64,000 bases of DNA from Ornithodoros turicata. Its lineage: Eukaryota > Arthropoda > Arachnida > Ixodida > Argasidae. Shown here one piece after another: positions 45,479-56,958 of the stretch; within the stretch, counting starts at the first letter, position 1, and each line of letters starts with the position of its first letter. The stretch lies in contig NC_088201.1 of assembly GCF_037126465.1 (NCBI RefSeq), positions 315,001-379,000 on the forward strand, written 5' to 3'. The translations under genes were made by a program, and so were the position numbers. The notes under the pieces are model-generated. The model was not told where the DNA came from and searched no databases. It saw nothing but the letters and a program-made list of their open reading frames with translations.

Positions 45479-45706
45479 TGGGTGTTACCAGGATTTTTTC
45501 CAAGGGGGGACAAGCGTGCAAACCCCCTCCTACCATCTCTTTGTCTGGAGGCGGACGTTGCGGGTGTTCAGAGGTTCCTATTGGGACATCTGAGAGTAAT
45601 CATTATGACCAGGACTAAAGAGCGCACTATTTTCACGAGCGACCTTCGAGCTCCAGGGGGGCGAGATCATGGCCCCCCCTTGCCCCCCTCTTGGTACGCC
45701 TCGGTA
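45479..45706. mobile_element. Small C/G-rich inverted-repeat element
   Basis: GGTGTTACCAGGATTTTTTC followed by CAAGGGGGG at the left is imperfectly inverse to CCCCCCTTGCCCCCC with TCTTGGTACGCC at the right. It lies inside the pogo-like element. No target duplication was clear. Confidence 0.5.
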
Positions 45707-45789
45707 CGCCATGCTCTGGTCACCTGCTGCTCACAACATTTCTGCTGCAGCTTCCTGCTTTGACGCAGTATCGGTACCTCTGTCAATGA

Positions 45790-45887
45790 TAGCGTCCGAG
45801 ACGAAGAAACAGAAAGCGATAGACTTGGATGTTAAGTTAGCGATCATGGAGGATCTTCACCGTGGAAGGGTGGCGTGCATCGTGTGA
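45790..45887 (+). pseudogene. pogo/CENP-B-like transposase N-terminal remnant
   Basis: SETKKQKAIDLDVKLAIMED followed by LHRGR resembles the start of the first helix-turn-helix of CENP-B/Tigger transposases (basic lead, LD.KL.I...... .G). The frame stops within a few residues and the rest of the transposase is absent or scrambled. Confidence 0.6.
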
Positions 45888-46325
45888 AAGCACGGCATAT
45901 TGCAGTGCAAGTACAAAGCGCAAAATGATCCCAAAGCATATGTACGAAAAAATTGAAGGCGCATGCGTAAGCGCGCTTCATGCTGTCGACGTTCTTAAAC
46001 GTTCTCAAGGTCGTTCGTCTCAAGCACGTTCTCTTATCGTGGAGCGTGTGCCGCCTGCTCATTACGTCGCCCAGTCGGCGCAGTTGAATGTGACATGCGT
46101 ATCTACAACGGCAACCGAATGCGATCAAAGCAAATGAGCTATTTTCAATAAAATATTGGCATTTCCTACAGCTTTCGTAGCGTACGTCGTTACCGTCACT
46201 CACGGGATAACGCGCAGCACGTGACTTCCTGGTGCTGACCTAGGTCAGCCCTCCTGTAGCGATATCCCTCGCATAAAGATTAAATTTGTGATAACTGCCG
46301 ATATCGTTATATACGGGTTTCACTG

Positions 46326-46920
46326 TATTTGCAATTTTTGCCGAATTTGTAAAAGTGCATATGACGGCATATATCTGTGTGTCTTAATGCATATTTACAT
46401 GTTTCTACTGCGTATCTTTTGCTCTGGTGTGCCTTCCCAAGTTTTCTGCCAGGTTGAGCTCTGACACATTCACTTTTCTAGGGAGCTTATGGACACACAT
46501 GCTGTGTACCAGCTGCACAAGTAACCTGGGGCGTCTCTGGTCTGCAGGTGATGCAAAGGCTGCTAACGTTTCACCACAACGCTTTCTTTAACAGCAGCTC
46601 GCTGCTTGCTTCTGAGCTGTTACGCTGAATTGTGCAATGGCAGGCAACATTACGGTGCCACTCCAGGGGTTGGTCACTGCAGCACGTCTCCCTTTCCCAT
46701 TCACACTTTCTGCTTCATTCCACGAAGGCTGGATGCATGCATGTAGAATACGGAAGAGCTCTCTTCTCTTGGTTTGTGCCGCCTGTGAAAGGTGGGGCAA
46801 TGCCGAACACAATGGCTTCACTGTCTGTGGCAATTGGCAGCTGAGTTCAAAGGCACATTCAAGCCAGATGGATCCATCTTATTTTGCCTGGCATATGAGA
46901 AAGCTAGAAAATGCTGAGCA
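46326..46920. other. No recognised gene upstream of the hAT remnant
   Basis: Open frames of 70-113 codons (46588-46978) may include eroded N-terminal hAT sequence, but no zinc finger or other motif can be named. Confidence 0.35.
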
Positions 46921-46934
46921 ACGGGTATTTCTTG

Positions 46935-48113
46935 ACAAGTACACGGGCCGGCAAATCCCTCACGAGTCAACAATATGAAAAGGCTACCTGCATCGTTGCT
47001 ATCAGGCTACCCTACAAAACATCCTTGAGAATCTCAAGTCATAGAAAGTGTGAATATTGTAGAGAAAACAATAGACGCTTGAGGATGCTGCGTAGCCTCT
47101 GTTGTCATCGGAATACTTGGGCTGGACGCATTTGAAAAGAGCTACCTACTGACAGTCGAGGAGCTCCAAAGGTCAATGATTCGATAGTGGCACAGCTCTT
47201 CGTAGATGGTGTTCAGATGCTCAACGGGTATGTGGATGCAAATGACGTGCTGCTTTTCGTTACGGATGCAGCTCCTTACATGATGAAGGCTGGTGCCGCT
47301 CTTTGTGTCATATGCTAAAAAATTGTTCACGTTACCTGCGCAGCTCACGCGCTACACAGAGTTGCAGAGGAAGTTCGTGGCTGTTTCCAAAATATTGATG
47401 ACCTCATATCGAACACGAAGAAAGTGTTTGCAAAGAGTCCCATGCTTGTGCAGCTCTTTAAGGATTTGGCACCAGATGTGGCTTTGCCTCCTCAGCCTGT
47501 GCTGACCAGACGGGGCACGTGGGATGAAGCAGCAAAATATTATGCCGCAAATTTTGAAATTGTGCGTCAAGTAGTCAGCAAGCTCAAAAAAGCAGATGCC
47601 ACAAGCATTTGTTCGGCGCAGCGATTCTTTGAAGACGTTAGCGTGAAAAATGCCTTAGCAGCTATTAAAGCTAATTTCTCATTCCTTCCCGCTTCCATCA
47701 CAAAGTTGGAATCTGCAAACTTGACTTTCATGGAGGCTTTGGACATCGTTCGGGACGTGCAGGATTCTTCTCAATGGGCTCGAGGTGCATGTGCATCTGT
47801 AGTTAAAGCAAAGCTTGAAGCCGTGCTTTACAAAAGTAAGGGGCTGAAACTGTTGCAGTCCTTGGGCGCCATTGGCAAAGAACATGACTCCGAAGCTCTG
47901 TCTGCATATAGCACAGATGAACTAGCTCATTTCAAGTTCGCAAGGATAACGTCTTGCAATGTAGAACACACAATTTCTCGACACAAGACTGTATTGTCCG
48001 ACAACAGGATGTCTTTCAAATTTGAAAACTTAAAAATGGCTTTGGTTACGTACTGTAATGTCGTATACTTCAGAGTTGATTTGAATAAAAAATGTATGTT
48101 TGACATTCTATGA
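46935..48113 (+). pseudogene. hAT-family transposase (decayed)
   Basis: Plus-strand translation follows a hAT transposase in order: KYTGRQIPHESTI near 46938, GYLHRCYQATLQNIL, VASVVIGILGLDAF, SYLLTVEELQ, then NDVLLFVTDAAPYMMKAG, VHVTCAAHALHRVAEEV and a 229-codon open frame (47424-48113) with LPPQPVLTRRGTW, NFSFLPASITKLE, DELAHFKFARITSCNVEHTI, SRHKTVLSDNRMSF and the closing FENLKM block. The C-terminal part corresponds to the dimerisation region. Stops at about 46976, 47040 and in the tail of the DDE region (TAA at 47316-47318), plus frame changes upstream, make it inactive. The long open C-terminal frame indicates a fairly young copy. No TIRs were located around it. Confidence 0.9.
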
Positions 48114-48164
48114 TCCGTTTGTTGATTATTTTGCTGCACAAAGAGGTTCATGGTACATAATAGT

Positions 48165-48188
48165 GGGGGGGGGGGGGGGGGGGGGGGG
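48165..48188 (+). repeat. Run of 24 G
   Basis: 24 consecutive G follow the hAT remnant. Such a run can form quadruplex DNA and is prone to length errors in sequencing. Confidence 0.95.
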
Positions 48189-48589
48189 TTATGTTTAATG
48201 CTGAAATATGCTGAAAGAAAAGAATCCAATCCAATAGGCTTTTGTGCCATACTCTTGGCATCACGTTTCATGAAGCGAGAATTTTGCTCTGCATATTTTG
48301 AGCATGTTTGACCTTTTTTCTCGTATATTTGAATGCATATGTTGCAAGATTTTTGTGCATAAAGTCCAGAGCCCTAGTCATCACCCAATGACATCGCCGT
48401 TTTCGCCTCCTCCTCATTTTGCCCTGCGGAGCTAGTCGAGCGGGAATGCGCACAGCGTTGTTCGAGTGCGTTTTTTTTCTATGAAAAATATCGCATACAG
48501 AGAAAATTTGTGTGTTAATCAGCCAGTTAAGTTAACTGCTTTCACAATATGTCTATAACCAACATTTTTTTCAAAGGCTTTCTGTGCTC
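48189..48589. other. No recognisable gene or repeat
   Basis: AT-rich sequence between the G-run and repeat family B; no coding motif seen. Confidence 0.4.
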
Positions 48590-48955
48590 CTTTAAGGAAC
48601 GCAGAGATGTAGAAAGGGCCACAAGTGCGACTAAATCCAAGACCGAACTTGTTTGGCATTGTTGGAGAAGCAGTCACAGTTGCGATTTCCACAACGCTGT
48701 GACCCTAGGATGAGAACACAGGTGGGGCCTACAAAAATTCTGAGAATTGAAGAAGAGAGAAGACTGTCTGCAACAGCAACCGTGGCCTACTTCCCAAATT
48801 GTACTCTGACCTTCTTAAATAGCCTGTCTGGCCTTTCCCCCCATTCTGCCCTGTGGCTGCAATGATATCGTCTCTCGTATAAGAGATGAAACGTCTGCTG
48901 TTAAATGATGTTTTCTGCTGTGTCAAGCCGGAGTTGGAGCTTTATTTTCTACCCA
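48590..48955 (-). repeat. Dispersed repeat family B, copy 2
   Basis: Minus-strand match to 38275-38545, including CCGGCTTGACACAGCAG, CCCCACCTGTGTTCTCATCC and GGCCCTTTCTACATCTC. It is about 80 bp longer in the middle. It lies directly left of the 107-bp minisatellite, while copy 1 lies near the isolated relative of that unit. Confidence 0.75.
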
Positions 48956-48964
48956 GATAATACC

Positions 48965-50560
48965 ATGAATCGCCATTATGCGACTACCGTTGCCTGAAAC
49001 AGTGTCGTATAGTGTTTTATGACTACCAACAGTCATTATGACATTCCATAACTATTTTCATGATACGTGCTGTGACTCGCCTTTATGCAACTACCGCTGT
49101 CTCGAACAGTGTTTTTCTCAGTACTGACGGTCATTACGACATCCCGTGACTATTTTCATAATGTATGCCAAAACTCGCCTGTATGCGACTACTTCTGCCA
49201 AAGTATCATACAGCGCTTTTATAACTACCGACAGTCACTACAACATCCTCTGTCTATTTTCATGGTATATGCAATGACTCGCTGTTATACCACTACCGCT
49301 GGCTCAAACTGTGTCATACAGTGTTTTCTACGACTACCGACGGTCATTACGACATCCCGTGAGAAGTTTTATGATATATGTCATGACTCGCTTTTATGTG
49401 ACTACTGCTAGCTCAAACTGTGCCATACCGTGTTCTATGACTACAGACGGTCATTACGACATCCTGTGAAAAGTTTCATGATATATGCCATGACTCGCCT
49501 TTATGTGACTACTGCTAGCTCAAACTGTGCCATACCGTGTTCTATGACTACAGACGGTCATTACGACATCCTGTGAAAAGTTTCATGATATATGCCATGA
49601 CTCGCCTTTATGTGACTACTGCTAGCTCAAACTGTGCCATACAGTGTTCTATGACTACCGACGGTCATTACGACATCCCGTGAAAAGTTTCATGATATAT
49701 GTCATGACTCGCCTTTATGTGACTACTGCTAGCTCAAACTGTGCCATACAGTGTTCTATGACTACCGACGGTCATTACGACATCCCGTGAAAAGTTTCAT
49801 GATATATGTCATGACTCGCCTTTATGTGACTACTGCTAGCTCAAACTGTGCCATACAGTGTTCTATGACTACCGACGGTCATTACGACATCCCGTGAAAA
49901 GTTTCATGATATATGCCATGACTCGCCTTTATGTGACTACTGCTAGCTCAAACTGTGCCATACCGTGTTCTATGACTACAGACGGTCATTACGACATCCT
50001 GTGAAAAGTTTCATGATATATGCCATGACTCGTCTTTATGTGACTAATGCTAACTCAAACTGTGTTCTATGACTACCGACGGTCATTACAACATCCCGTG
50101 AAAAGTTTCATGATATATGCCATGACTCGCCTTTATGTGACTACTGCTAGCTCAAACTGTGCCATAAAGTGTTCTATGACTACCGACGGTCATTACGACA
50201 TCCTGTGAAAAGTTTCATGATATATGCCATGACTTGAAAGGTTTCATGATATATGCCATGACTCACCTTTATGTGACTACTGCTAGCTCAAACTGTGCTA
50301 TACCGTGTTCTATGACTACTGACGGACACGACGACATCCCTGACTATTTTCACGATATATGTCATGATTTGCCTCCCGTGACTGTTTTCATGATACATGT
50401 GCCTGAGTTGTCTGTATGCGACTACTGCTGCCTCAAACAGTGTCATACACTGTTTTTATGACTGCTGACAGTCATTATGACATTCCATGACTATTTTCAT
50501 TATAATATTTGCTATGACTCATCTTTATGCAACTACCTCTGCTTTACACAATGTTGTATA
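48965..50560 (+). repeat. 107-bp minisatellite
   Basis: TGTTCTATGACTAC recurs at 49431, 49538 and 49645 and onward, a 107-bp period. Unit landmarks are ATGACTCGCCTTTATGTGAC, TACTGCTAGCTCAAACTGTG and GGTCATTACGACATCC. The central units (49380-50230) are nearly identical; the outer ones at 48965-49330 and 50270-50560 are diverged and vary in length, as expected when exchange homogenises the middle. Confidence 0.95.
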
Positions 50561-50579
50561 GTGCTTTACGACTACTGAA

Positions 50580-50710
50580 GGGAGCCATGACGTGTATTAT
50601 GAAAATAGTCATGAAATGTCCTAATGACTAGCAGCAGTCATGAAACACAACATGACACTGTTTGAACCACGGTTAGTCACAGAAAGGCGAGTTGTGACAC
50701 GAATTATGAA
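50580..50710 (-). repeat. Inverted unit at the minisatellite end
   Basis: On the minus strand CTGAGTATTTTCATAATTCG, AACTCGCCTTTCTGTGACTA and CAAACAGTGTCATGTTG match the diverged outer units. The array thus ends with about one unit in reverse orientation. Confidence 0.7.
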
Positions 50711-51320
50711 AATACTCAGGAGGACCAAACTGATGGACTTGCAGCCTGTGAGATCACAACAAGATACCAGAGGTCTAAGAAAGCTTCATGTGACAACTGA
50801 CAATTGAGCTTCATGAGCTAATTGACAGTAGATAACCCTATTACATTTAAATTAGCAGTTATTGTAAAAAAGACGAGTAATGACTGGAATACTGATATGT
50901 GCATCGAGATTTAAGTAATGAAAAACTTGATTAATCAGTTATGGTCACGTGGATTAAATTGGTTGACCAACAGATTAAAATGAGTGGGAAAGCCTGTAGA
51001 TTGAAACGCAGAAACATGCACACACATGAGGCACCACAAGTGTTTCGAGCAGCAAATTTTCATTCTTAGAAGCATTGGATTGAGCAGCATATCATAGCCA
51101 CCCAGCATTTGTAAGCAGACTGGATATTTGTAGTAATCAATAGGATAATGTAATGAGCATATTGATAATGTAAAAAGAAAGTGGTTGAATTAGTGAGTAA
51201 TAGTGAGCAATAGGCAAACCATTCAGGTTTGCAGTTATAGGTGACACAAAGTGATTTCTGTCACCAAAAGAAGTATTTGTATGGAGAAGGAACAAGGCAT
51301 AGGCTAGCTGGTGAAGATGT
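50711..51320. other. No recognisable gene or repeat
   Basis: AT-rich, with scattered GATTAA and GTAATGA words; nothing coding. Confidence 0.4.
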
Positions 51321-52437
51321 CAATTGGGTGATTTCACGCCGGATCAAGCAGGGTGGTCCGGTCAACGTCTCCAATTTTTTTCTTTCAAACATATTTAAAG
51401 CCTTGTCCCTTGGAGGCATATTGGTGCTGAAAGTAGTTGAAAATAATTGGTGGTTATTTTTTAATGAATTATCATTCAGATGTGGTCATTTTGACCATTG
51501 CGCTTCTTGCGCAGTTTGACGCTGCATATCTTCATAACTATTTGACATATTCAGCTGAATTTTTTTTCCACATATTATCTGGGGTGGGTAGCATTGCATC
51601 CTAAGTTCTGAAGAGCCTAAGGTTTGCCTTTGAGGAGATAAAAAATCGCAAATTTGCTTCATCTGTAAAATATGATACCTTTTGGGAACCTCACAACTCG
51701 TCCCCAGTTGCGATACCCGAAAGTAATCTACATCACTGTGTTCTTCTGGAAATGCCCTTTCTTCTCATAGCGAGTACATCGTATTGTGAATTAGGGCAAC
51801 GGCCCCAACAGTCTTTTTGTGAGGGGTGTCTACGACATTACAAAATTCGACAGCGCGCATCCCATATCTGCCTACTCGTGATATCGTTCATTTTACTCAC
51901 AAACGTTCTTCATGACGACTCAAAACAGTACATAAAAAAAAATTTTGATTCAGAGATGGTCAAGTTATGTTCGTAACTCAACGTCGTTCGCAACGTAAAT
52001 TCGACTATCTCTGAAGCAATTTTTTTTTTAATGTACTGTTTTGAGTCGTCATGTAGAGCGTTTGTGAGTAAAATGAACGATATCATGAGTAGGCGTATAT
52101 GGGATGCGCGCTGCCGAATTTGCGCATTTTCCGTAGACACCCCTCACAAAAAGACTGTTGGGGGCGTTGCCCTAGTTTACAATACGATGTGCTGGCTACT
52201 AGAAGAAAGGACATTCCAAGACGAACACAATGATATAGATTACTTTCGGGTATCTCAACTGGGGGACGAGTTGTGAGGTTCCCAAAACGTACCATATTTT
52301 ACGAATGCGGCAGCTTTGCGATTTTTTATCTCCTCAAAGGCAAACCTTAGGATCTTCAAAACTTACGATGCAATGCTACCCAACCCAGACAATACTTGGA
52401 AAAAAATTCAGCTGAAGACGTCAAATAGTAATATGTC

Positions 52438-52899
52438 ATGTATCTTATTATCGGATCCTGCTATCATCCCCCTAACGCGGGAATAGAATTTTTCGATAAA
52501 CTGGATGAGTGTTTTCACAAATTATACGGTCTTTTTCCGAATAACCCTGCTGTGCTCGGTGGCGATTTTAATTTGCTTGATATTGATTGGCAGAATAATA
52601 GGCCTTACCCCGAATGTCGTAACTACATGGAGTGTACATCGATGTTACATATTTGTGAGGAATTTAGCTTAACACAGGTTGTCAGCAAGTACACTCGGGG
52701 AACTGCAATTTTAGATATTTTCCTTACAAAAAACCTGGAATTTGTTGTGTACAGCGATGTCCTTGAAGAGGTTAGTGATCACAGGGCTGTTTCCATTATC
52801 ATATCTTATACTGCCCCAAAGAAAGAGGTAGAGGTTAAATACATTTATGATTATAACAGGACAGATGTGGACGGTATGAACGGTCTCTCCACAATGTAA
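52438..52899 (+). CDS. LINE endonuclease domain (truncated ORF)
   Basis: A 153-codon frame encodes the second half of an apurinic-type (EEP) endonuclease that nicks target DNA for LINE insertion. Visible landmarks are CYHPPNAGIEFFDKL, PAVLGGDFNLLDIDWQ (the GDFN block), SLTQVVSKYTRGTAILDIFL (the R..LDL.. block) and EVSDHRAVSI (the catalytic SDH). The first half of the domain is missing because the element is 5'-truncated, and the frame stops at 52899 before the reverse transcriptase. It is a fragment, not a functional gene. Confidence 0.88.
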   Translation: MYLIIGSCYHPPNAGIEFFDKLDECFHKLYGLFPNNPAVLGGDFNLLDIDWQNNRPYPECRNYMECTSMLHICEEFSLTQVVSKYTRGTAILDIFLTKNLEFVVYSDVLEEVSDHRAVSIIISYTAPKKEVEVKYIYDYNRTDVDGMNGLSTM

Positions 52900-53145
52900 A
52901 CAACAACTGGGAAAACTCTGGGAAGCAAGCTCTACTGTACTGCTCTAATCAGTTTATACCAAAGGTCAGGATTAGGTCCTCTAATTCATGTCCATGGTAC
53001 ACGAAGGAATTGCGAAAAATGTTGAATAAAAAGAAGAGATTGTATAGACAAGCTAAGAAAGTTTTCTAGTGTAGACCTTGGTGGTATGTTGGCCGCTAAT
53101 CCTCAGTTGTGAAAAGCCAAGCGGGTGCGAGTAAGCCTGTGATCG

Positions 53146-54660
53146 TTGATGGCACCAATTAACCCCTTGCAGCTGCTGCTAAGAAATTCAACAAATACTT
53201 TTCTTTGCTTTTTACTTGTGAAAATGAACCATGTTCAGCTGCACGAGTACACTGTTGGTCCAGTCATAATTTCCATTTCGGGTGTTCTTGAGACTATTAA
53301 TAATTTGCCATTATCATCATCCCCAGATTGTGACAATATCTCTTCAAAGATTTTAAAACTTACAAGATACTTTTCAAGCAAGATTCTTGCTATCTTGTTT
53401 CAGCAGTCTTTGGACACTTCTGTAGCTCCCAATGACTGGAAACATGCAAGTGTCGTACCAGTCCCTAAGTCAGCTCATACTTCAGCCGTTGAAAACTATA
53501 GGCCCATATCTCTTACACGTGTGTCTTGCAAAGTACTTGAACACATTTTGTACTCTATTGTCATGAAACACTTGGTTCGATGTAATTATCTTTATAGCAA
53601 TCAACACGGCTTTAGGAGTGGCTTTTCCTGCAAGACACAGCTTTTTGAATTTGTAACTGACATATATACGTCTCTTAATAATGGTAACGAAGTGGATGCA
53701 ATATTTATAGACTTTAAAAAGGCATTTGATCACGTACCTCACTGTCGTCTGATTCAAAAGCTTTATATACTCTTAATCTTCACACTAGTATAATTAATTG
53801 GATAACTGCATATTTACAGAACAGGACTCATGTGTTAAGTAGCGAAATTTCTTTTTCGGACTCTTCTGTGGTAATATCAGGTGTACCCCAGGGATCGGTT
53901 TTAGGGCCGTTACTATTTTAAATTTACGTAAACGACTTACCCTCTTCAATTCAGTCGTGGATTACGCTTTATGCTGATGATGTTGTTCTTTATCGGTCAG
54001 TCAGGTCTGAAGATGACTGTACGACATTGCAGTTAGATCTCATGAAAATCCAAAACTGGTGCGATGAATGGTTAATGGAGGCGAATGTATGGTCTTTTCG
54101 AGGGCAAAGAAACGGATTTTGTATGACTACCACTTAAATACCTAGGTGTGCATCTTAAAAACGACCCCTCTTGGAACAATCATATTACAGAAATATGTCA
54201 TAAAGGTAATCAGGTATTGGGTTTCCTACGGAGATCGTTGTATTTAGCTTCACCCACAGTTAAATTGCTAGCTTATCAGATACTCGTACGCTCTAAATTA
54301 GAGTACGCGTTGCTGATATGGAGTCCCTATCAGAAGTACCTCATTGATGAGCTTGAGTTCATTCAGAACAAAGCTGTCCGTTTTATATATAACAAATATG
54401 ACAGGCAGAGTATCACAGATTTCAAAAAATGCAACTCATCCCTCTCTTAGAAAATGGAAGAAAAATACGGAGACTCTCATTCATGTATGAACTTTTCCAT
54501 CATGGGTCTCATTATTTGCAAATGGCACATCACTCCTCAAGCCGAGTTGATCATTTATGTAAACTGCAAGCAGCTTTTGGTTACACTAATTACTTTTATT
54601 ACTCCCCAATGCAAACATCCATTCGTGAGTAGAATGCCCTCCCTACGAATGTTGTAGCTT
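53146..54660 (+). pseudogene. LINE reverse transcriptase (frameshifted)
   Basis: 53146-53793 is open for 215 codons and holds NDWKHASVVPVPKS, ENYRPISLTRVSCKVLEHIL, NQHGFRSGFSCKTQLFEFV and IFIDFKKAFDHVPH, the standard order of a Jockey/CR1-like reverse transcriptase up to the first catalytic Asp. The frame then changes: ISGVPQGSVLGPLLF near 53880, a stop, then LYADDVVLYRSV near 53970 (the catalytic YADD). 54148-54450 gives YLGVHLKNDPSWNNHITEIC, KLLAYQILVRSKLEYALLIW and NKAVRFIYNKYD. At least two frameshifts and a stop make it inactive. Confidence 0.92.
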
Positions 54661-54825
54661 CAGCATCTCATGAACATTTTGTGAAGCAGTGCGAAATGTT
54701 GTAGTATTTATTATGATTTGTTTCTTAACTGTTTGCGTGCTATTTGTCTCATGTTCGTTTCTGTTACTATTTGATCCCTCTTTTTTCTGTTAACCCCCCT
54801 CATGTAATGCCTCTTGGCATTTGAG

Positions 54826-54856
54826 GTATATAAATAAATAAATAAATAAATAAATA
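54826..54856 (+). repeat. AAAT-repeat LINE tail
   Basis: About seven AAAT units close the 3' end of the LINE; the final AAATAGT merges with the possible target duplication. Confidence 0.9.
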
Positions 54857-55077
54857 GTTATGAAGATATGCGGCGTCAAACTGCGTAGGAAGCACATTGG
54901 TCGAAATGCCCACATGTTGATGATAATTCATTACAAAAATAACCACCAATTATTTTCAACTACTTTCAGTGCCAATTTGCCTCCTAGGGACAAGGCTTTA
55001 ATATATGTTTGAAAGGAAAAAATTGGAGAGGTCGACCAGACCACTCTGCCTGATCCGGCGTGAAATCACCCAATTGT

Positions 55078-55155
55078 GGAATACCCTCAGGCACGAAACT
55101 AAGAAGACAATGACTTGCGTTGTCGTCTTTGTTCCATGTCTCAGGGTATTCCTCC
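55078..55155. repeat. Small hairpin next to the foldback
   Basis: GGAATACCCTCAG and CTCAGGGTATTCC, plus AAGAAGACAA and TTGTCGTCTT, are inverted within 78 bp. It abuts the right end of the foldback. Confidence 0.6.
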
Positions 55156-56326
55156 ATCGTCAATAATGGAGCGGCAGGTTGAAAAATATCCATCATGTCT
55201 GGCCATTTGCATTACCCATCATCATTGTAATCCAAATGATGCTGTAAGATATTTTGGCCCTTGTATGAAAGGAAAACGTAAAAAGAATTACTTACTCCTG
55301 AAAGGTCCGACATACGTAAATTTCCGTGGCAATGGTAAATAACTGAATAAATGGGTCGCCGCATCCCAACAGCATCAACACTCGGGATTAGGGAAAGCAG
55401 CACAGATTACATCAAAGACTTCCAGTCACCTTTTTTTTTTCTTCTAATTTGTGAACCTATATATGCCTAGTTACTAGTCCCAGCCTGTCCTGTGCTCTTT
55501 TCACGCAGCTTTGTGTCTTATCTCAATCATGCCCACAGTGGAATCATGTAGCACGCTAAACAAGAGACCTTCATGCAAGGTAGGCTTAGCAGGGTGGATC
55601 CATGTCAGAGACAATAGTGACTTTGTTGCAGTACTGAATCCCATTGTGGGCCCAATGTGGACTAGCAGCTTGTTAATCCACAGCGGTTGACAGGGAATCT
55701 CATGCATACACTGCTATTTTCTGTCTACTATTGGACTGAAATCAACAGCTGGCTATAAACTCATACCAACTGGGTGTTTTTGGATAATTTTCAGAAATCA
55801 AACATGGCACTTGGTCAACTGTGTTACAACATACCGGGCATTTTGTAAGAATCCTTTACATAATTTTTGACAATAAGATTATAAGAGCTCAACGAGTGAG
55901 TTACGAACACGCCAACTGAGTGCCAGTGTCAGTGTCAGTGATGTTACCTTTACACCACACTTTTCAATTACTGCCCCCGGCGATATATCGATAAGAAACT
56001 GAACATGGACTGTTATGCTTTCGGCACAGATATTGAGCACGCACGCCAATCTTACCAAGTATTTGGAGTATTTGTCTCATTCTCGTTAATTGGGGAGCCC
56101 CAAGCAGTAATCTTGTCACTTGAGGCTCCCCAACCCCTAGCACTCATAGTTGGAGGCTCTACGTGTTCACCTCACCTGTTCAAAGCTCACCTATGGAGCT
56201 ATCCATGAGAGCTACCTAGATGTGGTTTTCGCAGGGGTGTTATGTGGCCAGGCAGATGTCCGAACGCGTACGGAATTACCTAACATCCATTAATTAACCT
56301 ATTAATTAGATGTTGTTGGGGAGATA
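55156..56326. other. No recognisable gene or repeat
   Basis: Region downstream of the recognised PCF11-like exons. A terminal exon or 3' UTR may lie here, but I could not identify one. Open frames of 60-75 codons lack motifs. Confidence 0.35.
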
Positions 56327-56604
56327 AATCCACTCTCTTCTTTAAATATCCTGAAACGAGCACGTACTTTGAGATATAAATTGCAAAATTTTGCTATCTC
56401 AAGCGCATAAAATGGGCCATCTGAGGGCCATGTGTTTTGTAGCGATTGAGCTGACTGAAAGAAACACTCATCTGTTGGCCAGATAAGCCCAAAGTCATGT
56501 CGTTTCGATGCTTGACAGGTGTGGAGTTCTGGTTTCGGCTCATTTGCATATCTCAAAGTACGTGCTCCTTTCAGGATTTTAAAAGAGAGTGCTGGATTCA
56601 AATT
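56327..56604. repeat. Foldback with about 56-bp arms
   Basis: AATCCACTCTCTTCTTTAAA and GAGCACGTACTTTGAGATAT on the left are inverse to ATATCTCAAAGTACGTGCTC and TTTTAAAAGAGAGTGCTGGA on the right, around a loop of about 165 bp. It is probably a MITE; no target duplication was fixed. Confidence 0.65.
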
Positions 56605-56958
56605 AAGACTGCATCCAATATTGGTGTTTTCCACATTTTTCCAAAAATTGATGAATTTTAGGTAAATAGTCGTCTAGCGGTTGCAAGCACTTCCCCACAG
56701 GATGTCCGCCTGACTACGTAACCTGCCTGCAAAAAATGGCATCAATACTGCAGCTTTTTTAAGAAAAATGTGCAAACACTAAAAACCCCATATAATACAC
56801 TGCTAGACAATCCGTGTGTTGCACACAAGTATGATTGAAGCTTGATAACAAAGCGCACACCCTATTAGGTACCATTGGTGGGAAAAAACCCATGCCAAGG
56901 AAGTAGGCAACACCACTGCAGGTAAGGGTTTACTGAGCCACATAATGTAATAAATTAC
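56605..56958. other. Intron or 3' flank after the last recognised PCF11-like exon
   Basis: On the minus strand a donor GTAATT begins at 56958. A possible acceptor TTTTTTGCAG near 56735-56725 is followed by about 22 open codons and a stop. The product does not resemble a known PCF11 C-terminus, so I do not call it an exon. Confidence 0.35.

Larger units (their letters stand above)
45116..46325. mobile_element. pogo/Tigger-like element, copy 2
   Basis: CAGTAAAACCTGCGCACAAC at the left and the complement of the right end CAGTGAAACCCGTATATAAC, each followed by GATAT, are imperfect inverted repeats with TA on both sides, as in Tigger elements. The 1.2-kb body contains a transposase N-terminal fragment and a later insertion at 45479-45706. 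Confidence 0.8.
52433..54849 (+). mobile_element. 5'-truncated EN-RT LINE, copy 2
   Basis: A 2.4-kb non-LTR element interrupts the right arm of the foldback; the left arm of the same foldback shows the uninterrupted order. The possible 7-bp duplication AAATAGT occurs just before the 5' end and at the end of the tail. The element begins within the endonuclease domain, contains reverse transcriptase segments in several frames, and ends with hairpin GCCTCTTGGC, TTTGAGGTATATAAA and AAAT repeats (54826-54856). Confidence 0.9.
51321..55076. mobile_element. Foldback MITE, CAATTGGGTGATTTCACG family, split by a LINE
   Basis: The left end CAATTGGGTGATTTCACGCC is the exact inverse of GGCGTGAAATCACCCAATTG at the right end. 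The left arm runs to about 51945. The right arm runs from about 52010 to 52432 and continues at 54850-55076 after the LINE. Arms include CAACGGCCCCAACAGTCTTT and AGTTTGACGCTGCATATCTT with their inverse partners. Without the LINE it is about 1.34 kb. No transposase is present. Confidence 0.88.
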
